Assembly: GCA_963640555.1 (NCBI GenBank)
Contig: CAVHZB010000109.1
Span: 1 to 5,025, forward strand
From: F23-B02 sp963640555
Lineage (GTDB): Bacteria; Bacillota; Clostridia; Oscillospirales; Oscillospiraceae
DNA: 5,025 bases
Reading direction: 5' to 3'
In this document: positions 1 to 5,025 of the stretch, in pieces
How positions within the stretch are numbered: position 1 is the stretch's first letter
Layout of the letters: the number at the start of each line of letters is the position of its first letter
Program-made: the position numbers and the translations under genes
Notes under the pieces: generated by a model
Told to the model about the DNA's origin: nothing
What the model saw: the letters and a program-made list of their open reading frames with translations, nothing else
The model's database searches: none

Positions 1-264
1 TGCGGGCAAAACCGATATATTGCCGCACTACAGTAGTGCGCCGTTGGCTTCCCCTTTGAGGGGAAGCTGTCAGCGTCAGCTGACTGATGAGGTGAAATAT
101 ATCCTCGGCGCAAGCCGACTCAATATTGATGCCTGCGGCGCGATTTGATTACACCTCATCCGGCTCGCTGCGCGACCCACCTTCCCCTCAAAGGGGAAGG
201 CAAGGGAAAAAGACTTTTCTACAGTGCGTTACCGTGACAACGCAGTTAAACAAATTGCCAATGT
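1..264. repeat. Interspersed repeat, copy 1 (expanded form, left end outside the window)
   Basis: This stretch aligns in two blocks with the compact repeat at 2224-2408. Positions 4-55 (starting ggcaaaaccg, ending ttggcttcccct) match about 2284-2334, and 190-264 (starting aaggggaaggcaa, including cagtgcgtt.ccgtgaca.cgcagt) match about 2340-2408. Between the blocks copy 1 has about 135 extra bases that form a palindrome, listed separately. Small hairpins are kept in both copies: 24-40 (cgcactac-a-gtagtgcg) and 225-244 (tgcgtt/aacgca). No open reading frame here has a ribosome-binding site or recognisable protein. Both copies run in the same direction. I read it as a non-autonomous, MITE-like or RNA-structured repeat; no transposase is present. 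Confidence 0.7.
46..201. repeat. Large imperfect palindrome (MITE-like) nested in repeat copy 1
   Basis: The outer arms contain cttcccctttgaggggaag (48-66) and its exact reverse complement (181-199). Each arm is itself a small hairpin. Further in, gatgaggtg (86-94) pairs with cacctcatc (152-160), and the centre is the perfect palindrome tcaatattga (120-129). All three pairs share a centre near 124, so the whole ~156-bp unit could fold into one long hairpin with interruptions. The compact copy at 2224-2408 lacks this middle part. It may be a second element inserted into the first, or a palindrome lost from the other copy. It encodes no transposase and has no obvious target-site duplication. 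Confidence 0.7.
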
Positions 265-433
265 TGGCAGCGCATTGCCCGCCACGGCGAGTGGCACTGA
301 TGAGGTGAAAATATATCTTCGGCGCAAGCCGCACAGCTTTTCAATGTCGGTTTTCCGCCCTACCGATACGGTCATTGCGGTTTTCCGACCGGAGGGTGCA
401 GGCGAAGCCGTCAACCTACCAACCATGTTGGTA
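265..433. repeat. Repeat-derived fragment with copies of internal and terminal modules
   Basis: Positions 296-331 repeat 83-117 (actgatgaggtgaaa.tatatc.tcggcgcaagccg) with one base inserted and one substitution. Positions 335-359 (gcttttcaatgtcggttttccgcc) match the left end of the repeat at 2218-2241, and 372-388 (tcattgcggttttccga) is a weaker third version of that end. Small hairpins lie at 281-295 (gccac/gtggc) and 417-433 (taccaac-cat-gttggta). The stretch looks like decayed or chimeric repeat material. A reading frame at 224-481 crosses it but is made of repeat sequence and lacks a convincing ribosome-binding site, so I do not call a gene. Confidence 0.55.
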
Positions 434-456
434 AGTGGTAATATACGAAATATAAT
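428..456 (+). promoter_or_regulatory. Promoter-like sequence pointing into the 3' end of the UPF0210 gene
   Basis: Ttggta (428-433) and a perfect tataat (451-456) are separated by exactly 17 bp. The predicted start, near 463, has no plus-strand gene ahead of it, and transcription would run antisense to the UPF0210 gene. The -35 part overlaps the hairpin at 417-433 at the edge of the repeat. The region is AT-rich, so a chance match is quite possible. Confidence 0.3.
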
Positions 457-465
457 ACGGATATG

Positions 466-489
466 CGGTAAAGTCAAATGACATTACCG
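466..489 (-). terminator. Possible hairpin at the end of the UPF0237-UPF0210 operon
   Basis: Cggtaa (466-471) pairs with ttaccg (484-489), and after one A/A mismatch gtc pairs with gac around an aaat loop. It lies about 30 bp beyond the stop codon of the minus-strand UPF0210 gene. There is no clear T-tract after it on the minus strand, only AT-rich sequence, so it is a weak terminator candidate. It could instead protect the 3' end or be unrelated. Confidence 0.25.
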
Positions 490-518
490 ACTGCTATACA
501 TAGAATTTTTGAATGCTC

Positions 519-1877
519 TCAGTTTTTGAGGCTCTGGAGCGGCGCGGGAATGCGTCCGCCGCGGGCGATGAGCTCCGCGCTCGACGCTCCGTGCACCGGC
601 ATTACCGGAGCCGAGCCCAGCAGTCCGCCCATTTCGACGACATCTCCGACACCCTTGCCCTCGACCGGAATTATACGCACGGCGGTGGTTTTGCTGTTGA
701 CCATGCCTATTGCGGCCTCGTCGGCGATGATCGCGGCTATCGTCTCGGCGCTCGTGCTGCCAGGGACCGCTATCATGTCAAGTCCGACCGAGCACACGCA
801 GGTCATTGCCTCGAGCTTGTCTATCGTGAGCATGCCGCACTCGGCGGCGGCTATCATGCCCTCGTCCTCGGATACGGGAATGAATGCGCCGGACAGACCG
901 CCGACATGGCTCGATGCCATAACGCCGCCCTTCTTCACCGCGTCGTTGAGCAGCGCCAGCGCCGCGGTCGTGCCGTGGGTGCCGCAGGTCTCAAGCCCCA
1001 TTTCCTCGAGTATGCGGGCAACGCTGTCGCCCACCGCGGGGGTCGGAGCAAGGGAGAGGTCAACTATGCCGAAGGGGGTATCAAGCCTTTTCGATGCCTC
1101 CGCCGCGACCATCTGACCCATGCGGGTTATCCTGAACGCGGTCTTTTTTATCGTCTCGGCAACCTCGTCAAACGATGCGCCTTTGCACTTTTTCAGCGCG
1201 TGATGCACAACGCCGGGACCGGAGACACCGACATTTATAACGCTGTCCGCCTCGCCGACACCGTGGAACGCGCCGGCCATGAACGGATTATCCTCGACCG
1301 CGTTGCAGAAAACGACCAGCTTTGCGCAGCCCAAACCGTCGGCATCGCGAGTTAAATGCGCGGTATGCTTTATGATCCGGCCCATGCGGGCGACCGCATC
1401 CATGTTTATGCCGGCCTTTGTCGAGCCGACATTTACGCTTGAGCACACGAGCTCGGTCTCGGCAAGCGCCTGCGGTATCGCGCGCAGCAGCAGCTCATCG
1501 CCCTTGGCAAAGCCCTTATGCACGAGCGCGGAGTAGCCGCCGATGAAATTAACGCCGCACTGCTTTGCGGCTTTGTCGAGCGTGCGCGCAAACGGCACAT
1601 AGTCGCCCGTATCACAGCCGCCCGCGACGAGCGCTATCGGTGTTACCGAGATACGCTTATTTACAATGGGTATGCCAAATTCGCTTTCTATATCCTCGCC
1701 GGTGCGCACGAGATTTTCGGCGCGGCGGCAGATCTTGTCGTAGATCTTGGCACGGCAGCGCTCGGGATCCTCGCTTACGCAGTCGAGCAGGGATATGCCC
1801 ATGGTTATGGTGCGTATGTCGAGATGCTGCTTGTCGATCATGTCGATGGTATCAAAAATGTTGTTAAGACTGAGCAT
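519..1877 (-). CDS. UPF0210 / DUF711 family protein (also named 'PFL family protein')
   Basis: A 452-residue protein, full length for the UPF0210 family. It is conserved in bacteria and archaea, structurally grouped with pyruvate formate-lyase-like proteins, and of unknown biochemical role. Recognisable stretches are the N-terminus MLSLNNIFDTIDMI with DIRTITMGISLLDC (21-33), RISVTPIALVAGG (75-87), VNFIGGYSALVHKG (109-122), SSVNVGSTKAGINMDAV (146-162), VINVGVSGPGVV (213-224), SLAPTPAVGDSVA (275-287), HVGGLSGAFIPVSEDEGM (324-341) and the glycine-rich C-terminal GDVVEMGGLLG (411-421). The RVxGY-type glycyl-radical loop of true pyruvate formate-lyase is not visible, so that activity should not be assumed. 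There is no signal peptide or membrane segment, so it is probably cytosolic. The start is supported by gagg at 1885-1888, 7 nt upstream. It is the second gene of an operon, 9 nt after the ACT-domain gene. Family confidence is high; function is unknown. Confidence 0.95.
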   Translation of the reverse strand: MLSLNNIFDTIDMIDKQHLDIRTITMGISLLDCVSEDPERCRAKIYDKICRRAENLVRTGEDIESEFGIPIVNKRISVTPIALVAGGCDTGDYVPFARTLDKAAKQCGVNFIGGYSALVHKGFAKGDELLLRAIPQALAETELVCSSVNVGSTKAGINMDAVARMGRIIKHTAHLTRDADGLGCAKLVVFCNAVEDNPFMAGAFHGVGEADSVINVGVSGPGVVHHALKKCKGASFDEVAETIKKTAFRITRMGQMVAAEASKRLDTPFGIVDLSLAPTPAVGDSVARILEEMGLETCGTHGTTAALALLNDAVKKGGVMASSHVGGLSGAFIPVSEDEGMIAAAECGMLTIDKLEAMTCVCSVGLDMIAVPGSTSAETIAAIIADEAAIGMVNSKTTAVRIIPVEGKGVGDVVEMGGLLGSAPVMPVHGASSAELIARGGRIPAPLQSLKN

Positions 1878-1884
1878 CGCGGTA

Positions 1885-1888
1885 CCTC
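1885..1888 (-). promoter_or_regulatory. Ribosome-binding site overlapping the upstream stop codon
   Basis: On the minus strand the stop codon tga of the ACT-domain gene (1889-1887) shares bases with the gagg Shine-Dalgarno (1888-1885) of the UPF0210 gene, 7 nt before its ATG. This layout is typical of translational coupling and supports both the start choice and a linked output of the two proteins. Confidence 0.7.
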
Positions 1889-2156
1889 ACAGCTTGTGCA
1901 TCGCGTCGAATATGTCCTCGCGCTGGATGCGTATCGACAGCCCGCGACCCTCGCCGTAGGCGCGCAGGACCTCGCTCAGCTGCGCAAAGGACTCGCCGCA
2001 TGCAGCGAGGTCGACGACCATCATCATCGTAAAGTAGCCCTCCATTATGGTCTGGCTTATGTCGAGGACATTCACATTGTACTCCGCCAGCGTATTGCAC
2101 ACGCCGGCGATTATGCCTACCTGATCCTTGCCCACGACCGTAACGATTGCTTTCAT
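1887..2156 (-). CDS. ACT domain-containing protein, UPF0237 family
   Basis: An 89-residue protein that is essentially one ACT domain. The first strand and ligand loop read AIVTVVGKDQVGIIAGVCNTL (3-23), with the usual GxDxxGIxAxV pattern (G9, D11, G14, A17, V19). A second strand reads NVLDISQTIMEGYFTMMMVVDL (29-50). The tail IQREDIFDAMHKL (77-89) is characteristic of UPF0237. ACT domains commonly bind amino acids or similar small ligands and act as dimers. That makes a sensor or regulatory subunit likely, but the ligand is not known. The start is backed by gggag (2166-2170), 9 nt upstream. It is the first gene of an operon with the UPF0210 gene, a pairing known from many Firmicutes, which suggests the two proteins act together. 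Confidence in the family is high; the partner role is inferred. Confidence 0.93.
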   Translation of the reverse strand: MKAIVTVVGKDQVGIIAGVCNTLAEYNVNVLDISQTIMEGYFTMMMVVDLAACGESFAQLSEVLRAYGEGRGLSIRIQREDIFDAMHKL

Positions 2157-2186
2157 TGTCCGTCACTCCCAAACAAATAATAAATC

Positions 2187-2215
2187 ATTATACCCGATAC
2201 ACCTCACCTCCGCAA
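2187..2215 (-). promoter_or_regulatory. Promoter of the UPF0237-UPF0210 operon
   Basis: On the minus strand, a perfect TATAAT (-10, 2192-2187) lies 17 bp from TTGCGG (-35, 2215-2210; TTG conserved, last three bases weak). The predicted start near 2180 leaves a leader of only about 25 nt, too short for a riboswitch. The -35 lies 8 bp from the end of the repeat at 2224. Confidence 0.65.
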
Positions 2216-2223
2216 GGCTTTTT

Positions 2224-2408
2224 CAATGGCGGTTTTCCGCACCTGCCAATTACATTCATCGCAGAGTCCCGACCGGTAAGTACCGGCAAAACCGGTAAAC
2301 TGCCGCGCTGAATCAGTGCACCATTGGCTCCCCTGCGTAAAGGGAGGCAATGGCAGAGACTTTCGCGCAGTGCGTTGCCGTGACAGCGCAGTCAGAAAAC
2401 CGCCGTTG
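2224..2408. repeat. Interspersed repeat, copy 2 (compact form) with terminal inverted repeats
   Basis: The ends are caatggcggttttc (2224-2237) and gaaaaccgccgttg (2395-2408), complementary at 13 of 14 positions. The 185-bp interior shows a row of hairpins: 2273-2286 (ccggt-aagt-accgg), 2305-2319 (gcgctga/tcagtgc), a strong one at 2321-2353 (ccattg.ctccc paired with gggag.caatgg) and 2371-2390 (tgcgtt/agcgca). It matches both flanks of copy 1 in the same orientation. It codes for nothing recognisable and fills the gap between the two divergent promoters. It could be a miniature non-autonomous element or a repeated structured RNA; the sequence does not decide between these. Confidence 0.7.
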
Positions 2409-2439
2409 TTCGATTTCACCGCATTTTCATATTTTAAGC

Positions 2440-2470
2440 TTGACTCTACAATAGTTATAGGGTTTACTGT
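2440..2470 (+). promoter_or_regulatory. MerR-type promoter/operator of the MATE-regulator operon
   Basis: Ttgact (-35, 2440-2445) and tactgt (-10, 2465-2470) are separated by 19 bp, which is long for sigma-A promoters but typical of promoters activated by MerR-family regulators. Lying over the spacer is an imperfect dyad, ctctacaatagttataggg (2444-2462), whose halves match at ctcta/taggg with g-t type exceptions. MerR proteins bind such dyads and twist the DNA to realign the two elements. The regulator encoded by the second gene is the obvious ligand. A less likely alternative -10 is tacaat (2447-2452), which lacks a good -35. Confidence 0.65.
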
Positions 2471-2495
2471 AAGGCAGTGAAAGGAGTCCGGACGC

Positions 2496-3830
2496 ATGGA
2501 AAGAGATCTTACGACCGGCAGCGTTTTCAAAAACATCGCCATCTTCTCGCTGCCTTACTTTTTATCATATTTTTTGCAGACCCTTTACGGGCTTGCCGAC
2601 CTGTTCATCATCGGTCAGTTTGACGGCGTTGCCGAAACGACCGCGGTTGCGATAGGCAGTCAGGTCATGCATATGCTCACCGTCATGATCGTCGGGCTTG
2701 CCATGGGCACGACGGTGTTCATCGGTCAGGCGGTAGGCGCGCACGATAAAGCCCGCATCCGCGCCGGCATCGGAAATACGATAACGCTTTTTGCCGTGCT
2801 CGCCGTGGCTTTAACGGCGATGCTGATGCTGCTGGTCCGCCCGATAGTTTCCGCGATGTCAACGCCCGCCGAGGCCGTTTCCGGGACCATCAGCTATCTG
2901 CTGATCTGCTTTGCCGGCATCCCGCTCATAACCGCCTATAACATCATAAGCAGCATATTCCGCGGGCTCGGCGACAGCAAAAGCCCCATGTATTTCATCG
3001 CCGTTGCCTGCGCCCTGAACATAGCGCTCGACTATCTGTTTATCGGGGCGATGTCCATGGGCGCCGCCGGCGCTGCGCTCGGCACCGTGTGCGCACAGGC
3101 GATAAGCGTTCTCATTGCGTTCATAGCGATCAGAAGGCGCCGCAGCATTGCCGTATGCAGGGACGATCTCCGTCCATGCCGCACGGTGATGGGAAAGCTG
3201 CTGGGCATCGGCGCGCCGATAATGCTTCAGGACGGTCTCATCCAGATAGCGTTTATCATCATAACCGTCATTGCCAACCGCAGGGGACTTACCGACTCCG
3301 CGGCGGTGGGCATAGTCGAAAAGATCATAAGCTTTCTGTTCCTCGTGCCGTCGTCGATGCTGTCAACGGTGTCTGCGCTCGGAGCGCAGAATATCGGAGC
3401 CGGAAAGCTTGACCGCGCCCGCAAAACTCTGGGGTATTCCATCTGCATCGCTGCGGGCTTCGGTATCGTCATGAGTATTCTTATCCAGTTCATTGCCGAG
3501 CCCGTTGTCGGGATATTCACGCCCGACTCGGCCGTCGCCGCCGCCGGCGGGCAGTATCTGCGAGGGTATATCTTCGACTGCGCCCTTGCCGGAGTGCATT
3601 TCTGCTTCAGCGGCTATTTCTGTGCCTGCGGAAGGTCGATACTCTCGTTTGCACATAACATCACATCGGTCGCGCTCGTGCGCGTGCCCGGTGCATACCT
3701 GACCTCGAAAATGTTCCCGACAACGCTGCTGCCAATGGGTCTTGCCACCGCTGCGGGCTCGCTCGTTTCGGTCATTATCTGCCTTATCGCATACTCCGTG
3801 ATAAGGAAAAAGGAATGCGTCAATGGATAG
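2496..3830 (+). CDS. MATE family multidrug efflux transporter
   Basis: A 444-residue polytopic membrane protein of the MATE (multidrug and toxic compound extrusion) family, which exports drugs or other organic compounds in exchange for Na+ or H+. The length is typical. About 12 hydrophobic segments fall into two homologous halves, joined by a charged cytoplasmic loop near 213-230 (RRRRSIAVCRDDLRPC). Family hallmarks include the first helix with YGLADLFIIGQF (31-42), FIGQAVGAHDKARIRAG (75-91), FRGLGDSKSPMYF (155-167), NIALDYLFI (175-183), MGAAGAALGTVCAQ (188-201) and, in the second half, LGAQNIGAGKLDRAR (295-309). The start is fixed by aaggag at 2481-2486, 9 nt before ATG. It is the first gene of an operon with a MerR-type regulator and is preceded by a MerR-type promoter, so expression is probably drug-induced. 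The substrate is not predictable from sequence. Confidence 0.95.
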   Translation: MERDLTTGSVFKNIAIFSLPYFLSYFLQTLYGLADLFIIGQFDGVAETTAVAIGSQVMHMLTVMIVGLAMGTTVFIGQAVGAHDKARIRAGIGNTITLFAVLAVALTAMLMLLVRPIVSAMSTPAEAVSGTISYLLICFAGIPLITAYNIISSIFRGLGDSKSPMYFIAVACALNIALDYLFIGAMSMGAAGAALGTVCAQAISVLIAFIAIRRRRSIAVCRDDLRPCRTVMGKLLGIGAPIMLQDGLIQIAFIIITVIANRRGLTDSAAVGIVEKIISFLFLVPSSMLSTVSALGAQNIGAGKLDRARKTLGYSICIAAGFGIVMSILIQFIAEPVVGIFTPDSAVAAAGGQYLRGYIFDCALAGVHFCFSGYFCACGRSILSFAHNITSVALVRVPGAYLTSKMFPTTLLPMGLATAAGSLVSVIICLIAYSVIRKKECVNG

Positions 3831-4641
3831 ATCCAAGCTCCTCTCCATCGGTCAGACCGCGCGGCTGTTCAGCCTGAGCGTCGGGACACTGCGGCACTAT
3901 GAGGCGTTGGGACTCGTCATGCCGGAGTACACCGACCCCGACACGGGCTACCGCTACTACAGCGCGCGCCAGTTCGAGCCGCTCAACACCATACGGTATC
4001 TGCGTACGCTCGGCATGCCGCTGCCGGAGATCTCCGATTTTCTGCAAAACCGCGATGTTTCGCGCATAGAGGGCAAGCTGCGGCAGCAGAAGGCAGTCAT
4101 CGAGGAAAAGCAGCGCGAGCTTGAGATAATATCGCGCAAGATAGACAACCGCCTGCGCCAGCTCGATGATGCGCGCAGCTCGCCGCTGGACGAGATAACG
4201 GTGAAAACGCTGCCGGCGTGCAGGCTCGTATGGGTCGAAAGACCGCTGAGCATCGGAAGTCCGCTGGATGTCGAGATGCCCCTTCGCACGCTTGCGGCGC
4301 AGCAGGCCGAGAACGCCGTTTTTCTCGGCAAGGTCGGCGTGGGCATATCCCGCGAGGGACTGCTCGCCGGAAGATTCGAGCATTACGACTGCATATTTCT
4401 CGTGCTCGACGACGAGGATCGCTGCGACGGTGCGGTACGCCGGCTGCCGGCGGCGGAATGCGTCAGCATCCGCTACTGCGGCAGCCATACCGAGGCGCCG
4501 CGCATATACCGCCGCCTGCGTGAGTATATGCGCCGGAACGGGCTCACACCGTCGGATTTCTCGCGCGAGATAACCATGATAGACTACGGCGTTACCGACG
4601 ATCCGGAGCAGTTCGTGACCGAGATATCCATACCGATATGA
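3823..4641 (+). CDS. MerR family transcriptional regulator with GyrI-like effector-binding domain (BmrR-like)
   Basis: A 272-residue regulator. The N-terminal winged helix-turn-helix is LLSIGQTARLFSLSVGTLRH with YEALGLVMPEY (6-36) and the wing TDPDTGYRYYSARQ (37-50). A second helical motif follows (IRYLRTLGMPLPEISDFL, 57-74), then a dimerising coiled coil (about 80-116, rich in K/E/Q/R). The C-terminal part (about 125-272) resembles GyrI-like/BmrR ligand-binding domains: CVSIRYCGSHTEAPRIYRRL (213-232) and the end TDDPEQFVTEISIPI. Such proteins sense hydrophobic, often cationic compounds and activate efflux genes. The ATG overlaps the transporter's stop by 8 nt (3823-3830), with aagga-type binding sequence about 8 nt upstream inside the transporter gene, so the two are probably translationally coupled. 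The order transporter then regulator resembles bmr-bmrR of Bacillus subtilis. It probably controls the promoter at 2440-2470 and thereby itself. The ligand is unknown. Confidence 0.93.
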   Translation: MDRSKLLSIGQTARLFSLSVGTLRHYEALGLVMPEYTDPDTGYRYYSARQFEPLNTIRYLRTLGMPLPEISDFLQNRDVSRIEGKLRQQKAVIEEKQRELEIISRKIDNRLRQLDDARSSPLDEITVKTLPACRLVWVERPLSIGSPLDVEMPLRTLAAQQAENAVFLGKVGVGISREGLLAGRFEHYDCIFLVLDDEDRCDGAVRRLPAAECVSIRYCGSHTEAPRIYRRLREYMRRNGLTPSDFSREITMIDYGVTDDPEQFVTEISIPI

Positions 4642-4648
4642 TATGACC

Positions 4649-4679
4649 AAAGCCTCCGTTCATCACGAACGGAGGCTTT
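4649..4679. terminator. Bidirectional hairpin terminator between MerR gene and rplA
   Basis: A perfect 13-bp stem, aaagcctccgttc (4649-4661) with gaacggaggcttt (4667-4679), encloses a 5-nt loop (atcac). The stem is GC-rich near the middle and carries A/T runs at its base, giving tttt on the plus strand and ttt on the minus strand. It starts 8 bp after the regulator's stop and lies 23 bp past the rplA stop on the other strand, so it can serve both convergent operons. Confidence 0.9.
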
Positions 4680-4702
4680 TAAAGACTTGCTATAGCTTGT
4701 TA

Positions 4703-5025
4703 TCAGAGCTGCTTCTGAGCGTTGATCTTAACGCCGGGGCCCATGGTGGAGGCGGTGACGCAGGACTTGATGTACTGACCCTTTGCCGCTGCCGGCTTTG
4801 CCTTGATGATGGCGCCGATGAGAGCGGCATAGTTCTCAAACAGCTTGTCGGCACCGAAGGAGACCTTGCCGATGGGGCAGTGGATGATGTTGGTCTTGTC
4901 CAGACGGTACTCGACCTTACCGGCCTTCGACTCCTTGATCGCCTGGGCGATGTTCGGGGTGACGGTGCCGGCCTTGGGGGAGGGCATCAGGCCCTTGGGG
5001 CCGAGGACCTTACCGAGGCGGCCGA
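4703..5025 (-). CDS. rplA: 50S ribosomal protein L1, C-terminal part (gene runs off the right edge)
   Basis: The C-terminal 106 residues, under half of the usual ~230, of ribosomal protein L1. L1 forms the mobile L1 stalk of the large subunit, binds 23S rRNA and helps release deacylated tRNA from the E site; in many bacteria it also represses its own mRNA. The window edge cuts the reading frame with two bases of a codon left over. The first residues are GRLGKVLGPKGLMPSPKAGT, the L1 family signature. Further on are KVEYRLDKTNIIHCPIGKVSF and the C-terminal TASTMGPGVKIN with MGPGV typical of L1. The internal methionine at 4987 is not the start; coding continues to the edge. Codon choice is noticeably narrow (ggc, aag, gtc), as expected for a highly expressed gene. 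The gene ends in a terminator with no rplJ following in this window. Confidence 0.95.
   Translation of the reverse strand, partial: GRLGKVLGPKGLMPSPKAGTVTPNIAQAIKESKAGKVEYRLDKTNIIHCPIGKVSFGADKLFENYAALIGAIIKAKPAAAKGQYIKSCVTASTMGPGVKINAQKQL

Noticed and set aside
1..264. A CRISPR array
   Set aside because: The repeats are few, palindromic and unevenly spaced, with no regular spacers and no cas gene in the window.
224..481. An 85-residue plus-strand reading frame in the left intergenic region
   Set aside because: It consists of repeat-derived sequence, has no convincing ribosome-binding site and resembles no protein I know. Its antisense counterpart at 229-477 is rejected for the same reasons.
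478..1355. Long plus-strand reading frames (212 and 280 residues) opposite the UPF0210 gene
   Set aside because: They lie wholly or almost wholly antisense to a confidently recognised gene. The first ATG lacks a Shine-Dalgarno, and the products are low-complexity (S/A/P/I- or R/H/A-rich), as expected for shadows in GC-rich DNA.
1518..2180. A 220-residue plus-strand frame opposite the ACT and UPF0210 genes
   Set aside because: It is antisense across two recognised genes with clear start signals and resembles no known protein.
2157..2186. A riboswitch or leader regulator ahead of the ACT-domain gene
   Set aside because: The predicted transcript start leaves only about 25 nt before the start codon, too short for a known riboswitch.
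3820..4650. A 276-residue minus-strand frame opposite the MerR-family regulator
   Set aside because: It covers the same DNA as a gene with obvious MerR and effector domains. It is a codon-phase shadow with no family resemblance.
4703..4987. A complete 94-residue protein starting at MPSPKAGT
   Set aside because: The L1 signature GRLGKVLGPKGLM continues upstream in frame to the window edge, so this methionine is internal to rplA.

Overview
The window looks like a chromosomal segment of a fairly GC-rich Gram-positive anaerobe, most likely class Clostridia (Oscillospirales/Eubacteriales type). The basis is strong Shine-Dalgarno sites, the UPF0237-UPF0210 gene pair, a MATE transporter with a BmrR-like regulator, and short palindromic repeats of the 'cttcccctttgaggggaag' type that I associate with gut Clostridia. 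Species cannot be told from the sequence alone.

Layout. Positions 1-518 hold no credible gene. They contain a copy of an interspersed repeat whose left end lies outside the window, a large imperfect palindrome nested in it (about 46-201), and a further fragment of the same repeat material to about 432. A promoter-like sequence and a small hairpin follow. Positions 519-2156 (minus strand) carry a two-gene operon: a small ACT-domain protein (UPF0237), then a UPF0210/DUF711 protein. Its promoter is visible at 2187-2215. Positions 2224-2408 hold a compact second copy of the repeat, with near-perfect 14-bp terminal inverted repeats.

Positions 2496-4641 (plus strand) are a MATE-family efflux transporter followed, with an 8-nt overlap, by a MerR-family regulator that has a GyrI-like ligand-binding domain. 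The promoter upstream has the long 19-bp spacer and central dyad expected of a MerR-type operator, so the pair reads as a self-contained drug-responsive efflux module. A clean hairpin terminator at 4649-4679 separates it from the convergent 3' end of rplA (ribosomal protein L1), which runs off the right edge.

The protein-coding content is familiar and I see no new multi-gene system. The less ordinary parts are the repeat family (compact and expanded forms flanking the UPF operon), the inferred MerR operator, and the uncharacterised but conserved UPF0237-UPF0210 pair.
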